Below, piece after piece: positions 9,089 to 18,037 of a stretch of DNA of 44,653 bases (within the stretch, counting starts at the first letter, position 1; every line of letters begins with the position of its first letter). Source of the DNA: Clostridia bacterium (GTDB lineage Bacteria > Bacillota > Clostridia > Christensenellales > DTU072); assembly GCA_028701415.1 (NCBI GenBank), contig JAQVQU010000004.1, positions 1 to 44,653 of the forward strand, written 5' to 3'. A program made the position numbers and the translations under genes. Under the pieces are notes generated by a model that searched no databases, was not told the DNA's origin, and saw only the letters and a list, made by a program, of their open reading frames with translations.

Positions 9089-9693
9089 TGAATCCGTTAT
9101 TTACTTACGAGAATAGTATTCTTCCCAAAGAAGATATTACTTTGATATGTGGAGTAGATGAGGTAGGTAGGGGCCCACTTGCTGGCCCAGTTGCTGCTTG
9201 TGCATGTATTCCCTGTAGGAACATTGATTTTGAAGGAATTAACGATAGTAAAAAAGTATCTCTTAATAGAAGAAATGATCTCTATAATAAACTAATAAAT
9301 TCTGTGCTTGACTATAAAACTGTTTTTGTCTCGCCTGAGGAAATAGATGAAATTAATATACTCAATGCCACAAAAAAAGCAATGATTAATGCAATAACTT
9401 CCTTGTTTCCTCTTCCGGAAATAGTTTTAATAGATGCAGTGCCTATTACAATAAAAAATTACTTATGCAAGTCTATTATAAAAGGGGATGCTAAGTGTTA
9501 TTCAATAGCTTGTGCTTCGATTATTGCAAAAATTGAGCGAGATAATTTGATGATGCGCTTCGCAGAAATTTATCCTGAATATGGGTTTGATGAGCACAAA
9601 GGGTATGGAACCTCACATCACATTGAGATGATTAAGAAATATGGACCTTGTGATATTCACAGAAAGACCTTTATTAAGAAATTTATAATTTGA
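9088..9693 (+). CDS. rnhB: Ribonuclease HII
   Basis: Endonuclease that removes RNA from RNA-DNA hybrids, including single misincorporated ribonucleotides. 201 aa. CGVDEVGRGPLAGPV near 22-36 supplies the first Asp-Glu pair, LIDAVPI near 114 the next Asp, and the GDAKCYSIACASIIAKIERD block near 132-151 the last. INDSKKVS is also typical. It is the last gene of the packed run that begins with ylxM. The following 155 bases hold a TA repeat and the rplS promoter. Confidence 0.95.
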   Translation: MNPLFTYENSILPKEDITLICGVDEVGRGPLAGPVAACACIPCRNIDFEGINDSKKVSLNRRNDLYNKLINSVLDYKTVFVSPEEIDEINILNATKKAMINAITSLFPLPEIVLIDAVPITIKNYLCKSIIKGDAKCYSIACASIIAKIERDNLMMRFAEIYPEYGFDEHKGYGTSHHIEMIKKYGPCDIHRKTFIKKFII

Positions 9694-9714
9694 GTAAAAG
9701 AATTTCTGTGTCCA

Positions 9715-9731
9715 ATATATATATATATATA
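9715..9731. repeat. Short (TA)n tract
   Basis: An alternating AT/TA run of about 17 bases lies 22 bases after the rnhB stop and directly upstream of the rplS promoter. It is a simple-sequence tract that could slip in replication. No function is evident. Confidence 0.7.
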
Positions 9732-9741
9732 ATAAAAACGC

Positions 9742-9770
9742 TTGATTATAAAAAATCTATTTGATACTAT
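9742..9770 (+). promoter_or_regulatory. Probable sigma-A promoter for rplS
   Basis: TTGATT at 9742-9747, a 17-base spacer and TACTAT at 9765-9770. A TATACT at 9770-9775 overlaps but would be spaced too far (22 bases). The predicted transcript starts near 9777-9780 and carries a leader of about 70 bases that includes the hairpin region described next. Confidence 0.5.
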
Positions 9771-9782
9771 ATACTAGGTTTT

Positions 9783-9829
9783 GTAACGGACCTATACGAG
9801 AAAAAATCCAAGCCTCGCAAGTACGTTAT
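9783..9829 (+). promoter_or_regulatory. Possible structured leader of rplS (L19-leader-like)
   Basis: The rplS leader can fold into a closed structure. GTAACG at 9783-9788 pairs with CGTTAT at 9824-9829 (five Watson-Crick pairs plus one G-U), enclosing CGAG at 9797-9800 paired with CTCG at 9814-9817. Low-GC Gram-positives are known to carry an L19 leader motif for autoregulation at this position. I matched position and foldability, not the family consensus, so this is tentative. The fold ends 9 bases before the GGAGG site. Confidence 0.4.
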
Positions 9830-9848
9830 TTATTTTTTGGAGGTATAT

Positions 9849-10196
9849 ATGAATATTCTTGATTCTATTGAACAAGAGGGCTTGCGTAAAGATTTGCCCC
9901 CGTTCAAAGTTGGTGACATGGTAAAAGTTATGGTAAAGATAGTTGAAGGAACTAGAGAAAGATTGCAAGCTTTTGAAGGGACTGTGATAGCAAAGAAGAA
10001 TGGTAGCATTAGAGAGACTTTTACTGTAAGAAGAATTGCACAGGGAATAGGCGTGGAAAGAACTTTCCCGTTGCATAGCCCTAAAATAGCTAACATTACT
10101 GTGACCCGTCCAGGAAAAGTTAGAAGAGCAAAATTATACTATCTACGTGAAAGGACAGGAAAAGCGGCAAGGGTAAAAGCTGAAAAGCGTTATTAG
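9849..10196 (+). CDS. rplS: 50S ribosomal protein L19
   Basis: Large-subunit protein at the 30S-50S interface. 115 aa, beginning MNILDSIEQEGLRKDLPPFK and containing the conserved FKVGDMVKV, RLQAFEGTVIAKKNGSIRETFTVRRI-type core and KVRRAKLYYLRERTGKAAR end. I chose ATG 9849 because GGAGG at 9839-9843 sits five bases before it. An in-frame TTG at 9837 overlaps that site and would add four unlikely residues. The gene is transcribed from its own promoter and ends in a strong terminator. Confidence 0.97.
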   Translation: MNILDSIEQEGLRKDLPPFKVGDMVKVMVKIVEGTRERLQAFEGTVIAKKNGSIRETFTVRRIAQGIGVERTFPLHSPKIANITVTRPGKVRRAKLYYLRERTGKAARVKAEKRY

Positions 10197-10206
10197 TTTT
10201 TAAAAT

Positions 10207-10250
10207 AATCACGGCGGATAGTTTTATTCGCCGTGATTTGTATATATTTT
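10207..10250 (+). terminator. Intrinsic terminator of rplS
   Basis: Perfect 10-bp stem AATCACGGCG at 10207-10216 and CGCCGTGATT at 10229-10238 with a 12-base loop, followed by a T-rich tail to 10250. It begins 11 bases after the rplS stop. The next gene begins almost at once, so it must rely on read-through or a promoter I cannot identify. Confidence 0.85.
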
Positions 10251-10260
10251 GGGTAAAAAA

Positions 10261-12618
10261 ATGCATAAAATTTTGAATAAAAGGTTTCTATTAGTTGCTT
10301 TATTGTTTTTAACTATTTCGATTACATTTCTATTTTCAGGGTGCTCGTCTAATGCAAATAGCTTTGATGTGCAACTCCTTCAAGGGAAATCTGAAAGTGA
10401 AAGTATGTTTAACTATTCAAGCTTAACTGAAATGGATAATAATTGGGATTTTGAAACAGATGGAGCAAATACCTCAACTTTTTCAGCTGGGCCTAATGGT
10501 TTAACAATAAATACTACAACTTCAGGTTATGGATTGGTTTCTCAAAAAGTTTTGCTTAAACCTTATTCATATTTCAAAATTGAGTATGATTTTAACATAA
10601 GTCAAATGTCTAGTTTTGATGAAAACAGTAATTATCATCCTGGATTGTTTGTTGGTTTTTTAGAAGACCCTTTATTTAACGTTACTGGAGATAAAAAAGC
10701 ACAAGAAACGTTTGTTCAGCAGAATGGAAAGAGAGTTTTTTATATTAAAACTAGTGGGTCAAGGGAATACAACATTACTATTAATTTAGGCACGGAACAA
10801 TATCCAGTAAAAGCAATCGCTACTATTAGTAATATAAGTCTTGTTAGAGTATCTGAGGCAATTGCTGTTGAAGGTTCTAATAATGGATATGATATTTTTG
10901 ATTTAAGACCTTCTATTTTTGGCCAAAGTCGCCAAAGCAATTTAACATTCGTTATTTTAGGTGGGATAGGGACATTATTGCTGGCCTATATTTTTTATGT
11001 AATAAGATCCAGAGATATGTCATATGATAATATTTCATCCCAAAATAAATTATATAATAAACTTAAAGACTCTAAATTTTTTGCTCCAACGATAGTTATT
11101 CTGTCTTCTTTGTTTGTTAGATTAATTATTATTTTGGTTGAATCAATAGTTGCTGGGAGTAGCAGAATAACTGAAACTTATTTTGGATATTATTTAGAAA
11201 ATCTTTCAGCACAAGGCACTTGGATAGCAAAGTATGGCACTCCCTATTTTTATCAGTATAATTCTAATGTATTTTTGCCTATTCCACTATATTTAAGCGC
11301 GATAAGCGGATTAATTGGCCAAGGGCTATATAATATCCCTGGAATAGATGCCTCATCGGTTGCTTTGTCAGTTGTTACTATTAATAAGATTTTTACCATA
11401 GCAGCAGATCTTGTTTCTGTATTTTTCATTTATATTTTAGTTAAAAGGTATCAAGGCAGAAGTGCTGCCACAATTATGGCAGGATTTTGGGGATTGTTAC
11501 CAATATTGTTTGTAATGTCTTCAGGATGGGGAGCAATTGAAAGTATCTCGACAATGCTGATAATTATTACTTTTTACTTTATTCTATCAAAAAGATATTT
11601 ACCTTCGGCAATTGCTTTCTTCTTAGCGTGTATGACTTCACCTTTTGTTATTTACTTGGCACCTATGGTTTTACTGTATACAATATTTCTTGTTGTTGAA
11701 TCAGTTAAAAAGAAAGACTGGAAGGCACTTCTTGTTCCTGGGTTGACCATACTATTTTCACTTATTTTATTCTATTTAGTTACATTACCTTTTAATATCG
11801 TAAAAATAGGCGATGGAGATGCTTTTATTGCATTTGATAAATATATTGATGTTTTAAAGGGACCTGATTTATATTCAATAAATGCATTTAATTTCCAAGC
11901 AATGCTGAAAAACAACTTTGTAGAAGTAACGGTTCAATCAAAAGTTGTTGACATCATTTTTATCATATTTATTTTGATTGTTTTTTCTTTTGTATATTTT
12001 AAAACTAGAAATAGATTGAATCTAACTATTCTTTCTTCTGGACTTATCGCGACAATATGGACTTTTTCAAATAACATGAGACCAGAGGCTTTAATCCTTT
12101 CTCTTCCTCTTCTTTTTATTGTTGCAGTTTTGTTGAAAGAAACAAGATTATATATAGTATTTGCTTTATACTCGGCTTTTATTTTCATTAATAATTCTTA
12201 TGTTTATCTAGTAGCAGGATATGATACTAATGGAGTGGCACAAATATCATATACAAACAATCCAATTCTATACGTATTTGGAGCTATTTCCTTAGTTCTA
12301 ATAGTTATTTACATAATAGTTGCTTACGATATTATTGTTAATAAAAAAGTAGTCCTTCAAAAAGCAATAAATACAAGATATGGTATTTTTGTTAGTCGTG
12401 TTTCAAAAAATATTCTTATTTCTTTATCAAATTTTTGTAAAGTATCCTTAGCCTGGGTAAAGGAATTAGGTTCTGTAATAAAAGACGATATAACCGAAAC
12501 CAGGAATAGAAGAATCGAAAAGAAAAAGGATTCTTCCCGACTTAGCAACTCGATAGAAGAGAAAGAAGAATCAAAAGTAGATGAAGAACAGAACCAATCC
12601 GATGATATAAATAAATAG
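10261..12618 (+). CDS. Putative GT-C family (Gpi18-like) membrane glycosyltransferase with lipoprotein-type signal
   Basis: 785 aa from ATG 10261; an in-frame TTG at 10249 is less likely because it lies in the T tail of the terminator. The ribosome binding site is weak. Residues 1-27 form a signal with a lipobox-like end, LFSGC, placing Cys28 as a possible lipid anchor. Residues 28-225 are polar and rich in beta strands, ending ATISNISLVRV, like carbohydrate-binding jelly-roll domains. From about 227 there are roughly ten or more membrane segments. The block SSGWGAIESISTMLIIITFY resembles the WGQxDS region of Gpi18-like mannosyltransferases, which use polyprenyl-phosphate sugars. A charged Lys/Glu-rich tail of about 70 residues ends the protein, probably in the cytoplasm. 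Substrate unknown; the GT-C call is by pattern only. It interrupts the usual rplS-to-topA neighbourhood. Confidence 0.6.
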   Translation: MHKILNKRFLLVALLFLTISITFLFSGCSSNANSFDVQLLQGKSESESMFNYSSLTEMDNNWDFETDGANTSTFSAGPNGLTINTTTSGYGLVSQKVLLKPYSYFKIEYDFNISQMSSFDENSNYHPGLFVGFLEDPLFNVTGDKKAQETFVQQNGKRVFYIKTSGSREYNITINLGTEQYPVKAIATISNISLVRVSEAIAVEGSNNGYDIFDLRPSIFGQSRQSNLTFVILGGIGTLLLAYIFYVIRSRDMSYDNISSQNKLYNKLKDSKFFAPTIVILSSLFVRLIIILVESIVAGSSRITETYFGYYLENLSAQGTWIAKYGTPYFYQYNSNVFLPIPLYLSAISGLIGQGLYNIPGIDASSVALSVVTINKIFTIAADLVSVFFIYILVKRYQGRSAATIMAGFWGLLPILFVMSSGWGAIESISTMLIIITFYFILSKRYLPSAIAFFLACMTSPFVIYLAPMVLLYTIFLVVESVKKKDWKALLVPGLTILFSLILFYLVTLPFNIVKIGDGDAFIAFDKYIDVLKGPDLYSINAFNFQAMLKNNFVEVTVQSKVVDIIFIIFILIVFSFVYFKTRNRLNLTILSSGLIATIWTFSNNMRPEALILSLPLLFIVAVLLKETRLYIVFALYSAFIFINNSYVYLVAGYDTNGVAQISYTNNPILYVFGAISLVLIVIYIIVAYDIIVNKKVVLQKAINTRYGIFVSRVSKNILISLSNFCKVSLAWVKELGSVIKDDITETRNRRIEKKKDSSRLSNSIEEKEESKVDEEQNQSDDINK

Positions 12619-12689
12619 TCTTTATTTACTTTTTCAAAGAGCCAGTAAGCTTAAATAATAAAATATCATTTTTATAATTGGAGATGCTA

Positions 12690-14795
12690 ATGAAGTTAGT
12701 AATAGTTGAGTCCCCGTCTAAAACCAAAACGATACAAAAATATCTTGGCCCGGATTTTAAAGTTATGGCATCAGTTGGACATATATGTGACTTACCTAAA
12801 AATTCACTTGGGATTGATATCAACAATAATTTTGAGCCTCAATATGTAATAACTGATTCACAAAAAAATAAAATCATTAATGAACTTAAATCGGCTGTAA
12901 AAAAAAGTGAGTTAGTTTATCTTGCTACTGACCCTGATAGAGAGGGTGAAGCGATAAGTTGGCATATAGCTAATGCTCTTGGTTTAAAAGAACAGAAGAA
13001 TCGAATTGAGTTTAATGAAATAACTTATAAAGCCGTACATAACGCTATTTCTAATCCTAGAGAAATTAATATGAATCTCGTTGATGCACAACAAGCTAGA
13101 AGAGTAATAGACAGACTTGTTGGCTATAAAATTAGCCCTGTTTTATCAAGTAAGATAAAAACTGGACTATCAGGAGGAAGGGTACAATCCTCTGCTTTAA
13201 AAATGCTTGTGGATAGAGAAAGAGAAATATCGATTTTTAGACCACAGGAGTATTGGAACATAACTGCGGTTCATACATTAGATAATGGAAAGGATATTAA
13301 ATCTTTATTGAGCGAAAAGAACGGAAAAAAAATTAAAATTCAAGATAAAGAACAAGCAGATGAAATTTTATCAAAGCTAAATACTTCAAACTGGAAAGTT
13401 GATTCTGTTAAAAAAACAAAAACAGTGGCTAGACCTCAAGCTCCTTTTACGACTAGTACTATGCAGCAAGATGCCTCACAAAAATTAGGATTTTCTGCGC
13501 CTATGGTAATGCAAATTGCTCAAAGTTTATATGAAGGGGTGGAGATCCCTGGGGAAGGACACACGGCTCTTATTACATATATTAGAACAGATTCGGTAAG
13601 AATTTCCTTAGATATGCAAAAGTCTGCTAAGGACTTTATTATAAACAACTATGGAATTGAGTTTGTCCCTTCAAAACCAAATTTTTATTCAACAAAAGCA
13701 AAAAATGCACAAGATGCACACGAAGCGATTAGACCTATATCTCTAGAAAGAACCCCGGAAAGTCTTAAAGGATTAATCCCTCAAAACAAATTTAAACTTT
13801 ATAAACTGATATACGAAAGATTTCTGGCAAGTCAAATGGCTGAGGCTATTTATGATACAACTACTGTTAGCATAAGTGCTTTTAGAGATAATGAGGACAC
13901 ATATACATTTAAATTATTTGGAAAAACTCTCGATAAGAAAGGCTATACTGCTGTCTATGATGTGTATAAGGCTGAGGATGAAGATGATATTGCCACTGCT
14001 GATTTCCCTTCTTTAGAAGAAGGCAAAATTTTGAGATTGAATAATCTTTTATCAGAACAAAAATTTACTAAACCACTTCCTCGATACACCGAAGCTTCTT
14101 TAATTAAATCAATGGAAGAAAATGGTATTGGGAGACCCTCAACTTACGCCAGTGTAATGTCTGTTTTGCTCAAAAGAGCTTATGTTACAAAAGAAAAGAA
14201 GGTACTAGTACCGACTATTCTGGGCATTAGGGTTACCGAGTATTTAGAACAGTTTTTCCCCTCAATAGTAGATCTTAAATTTACAGCAACAATGGAAGAA
14301 TCGCTAGATACTGTTGAGAATGGGGCAAGCTGGAAGGGGATTATAAAAGATTTCTACCCATCATTTGCAAAAGACATTGATTATGCACAAAAATCTTCTT
14401 CAAAAGTCCAAATGCCCGTGGAGGAAAGCGATGTCCAATGCGATAAATGTGGAGCGATGATGGTTGTTAAAGATGGAAAATATGGGAAATTTTTAGCCTG
14501 TCCTAACTATCCTAAATGTAAAAATATAAAAAATATTGTTGAAGCTGTGGCAAAGTGTCCTTTGTGTGGTGGAGAGGTAATAATTAGACACACTAAGGCA
14601 GGCAAAATATTTTACGGATGCAATAATTATCCAGAATGTAAATTTATGTCTTGGGATTTACCCGCACCTATTCTATGCCCCGATTGTGAATCTATAATGA
14701 AAGTTGTTAAAACGGGTGGTATCACGCAATATGTGTGTACAAACCGTAAATGTAATAAGACCATTGAAGCCAATTTTGGGGAAGATGAAGATTAA
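12690..14795 (+). CDS. topA: DNA topoisomerase I
   Basis: Type IA topoisomerase that relaxes negative supercoils. 701 aa from ATG 12690, six bases after GGAG at 12680-12683; an in-frame TTG at 12678 overlaps that site. The Toprim domain has VESPSK at 6-11 and ATDPDREGEA near 80-90. The active-site Tyr297 lies in LITYIRTDS, and GIGRPSTYAS comes further on. Three C-terminal four-Cys zinc fingers begin near 580: CDKCG...CPNYPKC, CPLCGG...CNNYPEC and CPDC...CTNRKC. The end overlaps trmFO by 11 bases, preserving the topA-trmFO pair of Bacillota. Confidence 0.97.
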   Translation: MKLVIVESPSKTKTIQKYLGPDFKVMASVGHICDLPKNSLGIDINNNFEPQYVITDSQKNKIINELKSAVKKSELVYLATDPDREGEAISWHIANALGLKEQKNRIEFNEITYKAVHNAISNPREINMNLVDAQQARRVIDRLVGYKISPVLSSKIKTGLSGGRVQSSALKMLVDREREISIFRPQEYWNITAVHTLDNGKDIKSLLSEKNGKKIKIQDKEQADEILSKLNTSNWKVDSVKKTKTVARPQAPFTTSTMQQDASQKLGFSAPMVMQIAQSLYEGVEIPGEGHTALITYIRTDSVRISLDMQKSAKDFIINNYGIEFVPSKPNFYSTKAKNAQDAHEAIRPISLERTPESLKGLIPQNKFKLYKLIYERFLASQMAEAIYDTTTVSISAFRDNEDTYTFKLFGKTLDKKGYTAVYDVYKAEDEDDIATADFPSLEEGKILRLNNLLSEQKFTKPLPRYTEASLIKSMEENGIGRPSTYASVMSVLLKRAYVTKEKKVLVPTILGIRVTEYLEQFFPSIVDLKFTATMEESLDTVENGASWKGIIKDFYPSFAKDIDYAQKSSSKVQMPVEESDVQCDKCGAMMVVKDGKYGKFLACPNYPKCKNIKNIVEAVAKCPLCGGEVIIRHTKAGKIFYGCNNYPECKFMSWDLPAPILCPDCESIMKVVKTGGITQYVCTNRKCNKTIEANFGEDED

Positions 14796-16080
14796 AATCG
14801 TCGGTGGTGGCCTCGCTGGTTGCGAGGCAGCTTTTTATTTATTAAAAAAAGGTTTTCATGTTGATTTATATGAAATGCGACCTCTTGTTTTTTCTCCTGC
14901 CCATAGGACTTCAAAATTATGTGAATTAGTTTGTAGCAATAGTTTAAAAAGCATTTCCTTGCATACAGGACAAGGTTTGTTAAAAGAAGAAATGAGAATT
15001 CTTGATTCACTCGTTTTATATGCTGCAGAGAGATCAAAGGTACCTGCAGGTGAATCATTGTCTGTTGATAGAGGGATATTCCAAGAAAATATTGAAAAAA
15101 TTTTATTTTCTTTTCCTAAGTTCAATTTAATAAATCAAGAGATAACGGATCTTTCGGAAAATTCAATTATAGCTACTGGACCTTTGACAAGCTCAAAATT
15201 ATCTCAAGCTATTATTAACACTACGGGGAAGGAAAATTTTCATTTTTTTGATGCGATATCTCCCATAATATCAGGAGAGAGTATTAATATGAAAAAAGCG
15301 TTTTTTGGAACTCGATATGGAAAAGGGAGCCCAGATTTTATTAATTGTCCTTTAAGTAAAGAGGAGTATATTAGCTTTCATAAAGAATTAGTTGATGCAA
15401 AAACTGTAATATTAAAAGAATTCGAAAAAAGAGAACTTTTCAATAGTTGTTTACCTATCGAAGAAATAGCAAGAAGCGGAATAGACTCTATGCGATTTGG
15501 TCCTCTGCGACCAGTAGGACTTACTAACGATGTTTTTGGCAAGTCTTACGCTGTTGTACAATTGAGAAAGGAAAATATTGAGGGAGATTCATACAATATT
15601 GTCGGGTTTCAAACAAATCTGAAATACCCTGAGCAGAATAGGGTTTTCCAATTAATTCCTGCCTTAGAAAACTGTGAATTTATTAGATATGGTGCTATGC
15701 ATAGAAACAATTACCTGGATAGCCCGAAACTTTTAAGTTCCTTTGGTAATCTATTGAAAAATCCGTCCATTTTTTTTGCGGGTCAAATTATTGGAGTTGA
15801 AGGTTATATGGAAAGTGCTGCTTCTGGAATCGTGGCTGCAATTAACATTTCAAGATTTATGAGAAAAGAATGTTTAATTGATTTTCCTAAAAACACAATT
15901 ATAGGTGCTTTGATGAAATATGTTTCCCAAGAAAACAATAATTTCCAACCAATGAACGCAAATTTTGGATTATTTCCTTCTGATAGTATAAAATATAAAG
16001 ATAAGAGCCAAAGAAAAGATGCTATAGTAATGAATTCACTTAAAAATGTTAGAGAATATGTTAAGTTATTAGAGGTGTGA
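14785..16080 (+). CDS. trmFO: tRNA uracil-54 C5-methyltransferase, folate-dependent (TrmFO)
   Basis: FAD-dependent enzyme that makes ribothymidine at position 54 of tRNA using methylenetetrahydrofolate. 431 aa. The N-terminal dinucleotide-binding motif is IVGGGLAGCEAA. Other family motifs are ELVCSNSLKS near 47, IATGPLTS near 127 and MRFGPLRPVGL near 236. The C-terminal NYNFQPM-like region appears as NNNFQPMNANFGLFP. I chose ATG 14785 inside the topA end because the dinucleotide fold then starts at residue 3; longer in-frame starts would add residues encoded only as topA shadow. hslV follows after three bases. Confidence 0.96.
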   Translation: MKIKIVGGGLAGCEAAFYLLKKGFHVDLYEMRPLVFSPAHRTSKLCELVCSNSLKSISLHTGQGLLKEEMRILDSLVLYAAERSKVPAGESLSVDRGIFQENIEKILFSFPKFNLINQEITDLSENSIIATGPLTSSKLSQAIINTTGKENFHFFDAISPIISGESINMKKAFFGTRYGKGSPDFINCPLSKEEYISFHKELVDAKTVILKEFEKRELFNSCLPIEEIARSGIDSMRFGPLRPVGLTNDVFGKSYAVVQLRKENIEGDSYNIVGFQTNLKYPEQNRVFQLIPALENCEFIRYGAMHRNNYLDSPKLLSSFGNLLKNPSIFFAGQIIGVEGYMESAASGIVAAINISRFMRKECLIDFPKNTIIGALMKYVSQENNNFQPMNANFGLFPSDSIKYKDKSQRKDAIVMNSLKNVREYVKLLEV

Positions 16081-16083
16081 AAA

Positions 16084-16620
16084 ATGATAAATATTAAAGG
16101 GACTACAATATGTGCCGTGAAGAAAGATGGGATCACTGCAATCGCGGGAGATGGACAAGTTACATTGGGTGAAAGCGTAATTTTTAAGGGCAATGCAATT
16201 AAGGTAAAAAGGATTTTTTCGGATAAAGTTATTATTGGATTTGCAGGAACTGTTAGTGATGCCTTTGCATTAAGCGAAAAGTTTGAAGAAATGTTACAGA
16301 AGTATAGTGGGCATTTACTTCGAGCAGCTGTAGAATTGGCAGATTTATGGAGAAAGGATAATGCTAGAAAATTGGATGCGATGATGATTGTAGCGGATAA
16401 AGATAATTTGTTAATAGTAAGTGGAACAGGGGAAGTTATTGAACCTGAAACCGGAGTTTGCGCCATTGGAAGTGGCGGTAATTATGCTCTTGCTGCTGCG
16501 AGAGCACTCTTGGAACATACAAATATGAATGCTGAGGAAATAGTCAAGAATGCTATGAAAATAGCTGGAGAGATTTGTATTTTTACTAACCATAATCTTA
16601 CTGTGGAAATCATAGATTAG
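16084..16620 (+). CDS. hslV: ATP-dependent protease proteolytic subunit HslV
   Basis: Peptidase chamber of the HslVU (ClpQY) protease, related to the beta subunit of the proteasome. 178 aa. A six-residue propeptide MINIKG precedes TTICAV, so the predicted nucleophile is Thr7 after self-processing. This is the standard Thr form, not the Ser form of Bacillus CodW. GDGQVTLG and GSGGNYALAAARALLEH are clear family motifs. The stop of trmFO lies within its ribosome binding region, so translation is likely coupled. HslU, its ATPase partner, follows after 78 bases. Confidence 0.97.
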   Translation: MINIKGTTICAVKKDGITAIAGDGQVTLGESVIFKGNAIKVKRIFSDKVIIGFAGTVSDAFALSEKFEEMLQKYSGHLLRAAVELADLWRKDNARKLDAMMIVADKDNLLIVSGTGEVIEPETGVCAIGSGGNYALAAARALLEHTNMNAEEIVKNAMKIAGEICIFTNHNLTVEIID

Positions 16621-16667
16621 GACAAACAATAGATATTATTTACTGTATGGAGAAGGATACTTTATAG

Positions 16668-16673
16668 TATAAT
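16668..16673 (+). promoter_or_regulatory. Weak candidate -10 element before hslU
   Basis: A perfect TATAAT at 16668-16673 stands in the 78-base gap between hslV and hslU. No recognisable -35 hexamer is present at 16-18 bases upstream (GTATGG at 17), and there is no TGn extension. It may be chance in AT-rich DNA. Confidence 0.25.
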
Positions 16674-16698
16674 GTTATCAGATGAAAAGGAGAACAAG

Positions 16699-18030
16699 AT
16701 GGATTTAACACCTAATCAAATAGTGAAGGAATTAGATAGATTTATTATCGGACAAGACACAGCGAAAAAAGTTGTCGCTATTGCTTTAAGAAATCGTTAT
16801 AGGAGATCTATGCTACCTGAGGCAGTAAGGGATGAGATAACTCCTAAAAATATAATAATGAAGGGGCCTACAGGAGTAGGAAAAACCGAAATAGCGAGGA
16901 GATTATCTAAGTTAGTAAAAGCTCCTTTTGTAAAAGTTGAAGCAACTAAATTCACCGAAGTTGGTTATGTTGGAAGGGATGTTGAATCAATGGTAAGAGA
17001 TTTAGTTGAAGTTTCGGTTAGAATGGTTCGCGAGGAAAAAATCTCTGAAGTTGAACCAAAAGCCAGAGCTGCTGCTGAAAAGAAAATTGTCGAGGCAATT
17101 TTACCAGTAAGAAAGAAAACTCTTAGAGAAAATTCTGCTCCTGAAGAAAATATTATGTCGGACCAAGAGATAATGGACCAATTAGGCCTCGAATTGAGGG
17201 AAGGGAAACTTGATAATATTAACCTTGAAATGGAAATGCCCGTTCCTAATAAGGCTCTTCAATTAGGCCCTTTAGGTGGAAATGAAACAAATATTGGAGA
17301 TTTTATGAGTAATTTGCTTCCCAAACAGAAAAAAAAGAAAAAGATTTCTGTTGCAGATGCATATAAGTTCTTTATTAATGACGAATCAAACAAGATGATA
17401 GATGATGAGTCAATTAACGCTGAAGGGCTGAAAAGGGCCGAGCAAGATGGGATAATATTTATTGATGAAATAGATAAAATTGCCTCTCGAGGACAAACTC
17501 ATGGCCCAGATGTTTCAAGAGAAGGAGTTCAAAGAGATATTCTTCCTATTGTCGAAGGTTGTACTGTTAACACAAAATATGGAAATATGGTTACAGATTT
17601 CATATTATTTATTGCTGCTGGGGCTTTCCATATATCGAAAGTGAGCGATTTGATTCCAGAATTGCAGGGAAGATTCCCTGTTCAAGTTGAATTAAAGAGT
17701 TTAACCGAAGAAGATTTCTTTCGTATTCTTAAAGAGCCAGACAATGCAGTAATAATGCAATATGCGGCCTTGCTGCGAGTAGATAATATTGATTTAAAAT
17801 TTACCGAAGAAGCCCTAAAAGAGATTGCTAAAGTTGCATTTATTGAAAATGAAAACAATGAAAATATTGGAGCCAGAAGGCTACATACTGTAATAGAAAA
17901 TCTTTTAGAGGATATAAGTTTTGTCTCTGGAAATAAAGTTTTAGAAGAAACTGTAGTTGATAAAAAATATGTCGATGAACATATGTCCCAATCTTTAAGC
18001 TTAAGAAATTTAAAGAGATATGTTCTATGA
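16699..18030 (+). CDS. hslU: ATP-dependent protease ATPase subunit HslU
   Basis: AAA+ unfoldase that feeds substrates to HslV. 443 aa from ATG 16699. AAGGAG at 16687-16692 sits six bases before this start, and the protein then begins MDLTPNQIVKELDRFIIGQ as in other HslU; an in-frame ATG at 16672 lacks a site. Walker A GPTGVGKTE is near 56 and Walker B IIFIDEIDKIAS near 253. The insertion (I) domain lies between about 110 and 240. The C-terminus ends LRNLKRYVL; HslU C-terminal residues normally dock into HslV. The gene ends 7 bases before hisS. Confidence 0.97.
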   Translation: MDLTPNQIVKELDRFIIGQDTAKKVVAIALRNRYRRSMLPEAVRDEITPKNIIMKGPTGVGKTEIARRLSKLVKAPFVKVEATKFTEVGYVGRDVESMVRDLVEVSVRMVREEKISEVEPKARAAAEKKIVEAILPVRKKTLRENSAPEENIMSDQEIMDQLGLELREGKLDNINLEMEMPVPNKALQLGPLGGNETNIGDFMSNLLPKQKKKKKISVADAYKFFINDESNKMIDDESINAEGLKRAEQDGIIFIDEIDKIASRGQTHGPDVSREGVQRDILPIVEGCTVNTKYGNMVTDFILFIAAGAFHISKVSDLIPELQGRFPVQVELKSLTEEDFFRILKEPDNAVIMQYAALLRVDNIDLKFTEEALKEIAKVAFIENENNENIGARRLHTVIENLLEDISFVSGNKVLEETVVDKKYVDEHMSQSLSLRNLKRYVL

Positions 18031-18037
18031 GGGTGAA

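Noticed and set aside
12673..12678. TATAAT just before topA.
   Set aside because: It lies two bases before the ribosome binding site and has no -35 box (CTTAAA at 17), so a useful transcript would not include the site.
14704..14784. In-frame upstream ATG extending TrmFO by 27 residues.
   Set aside because: The extra residues are only an alternative frame of the topA zinc finger. The FAD-binding fold begins at ATG 14785.
15804..16466. A 220-residue minus-strand open frame opposite trmFO-hslV.
   Set aside because: It lies antisense to two well-supported genes, has low-complexity Ser/Leu/Ile-rich content and shows no family motif.
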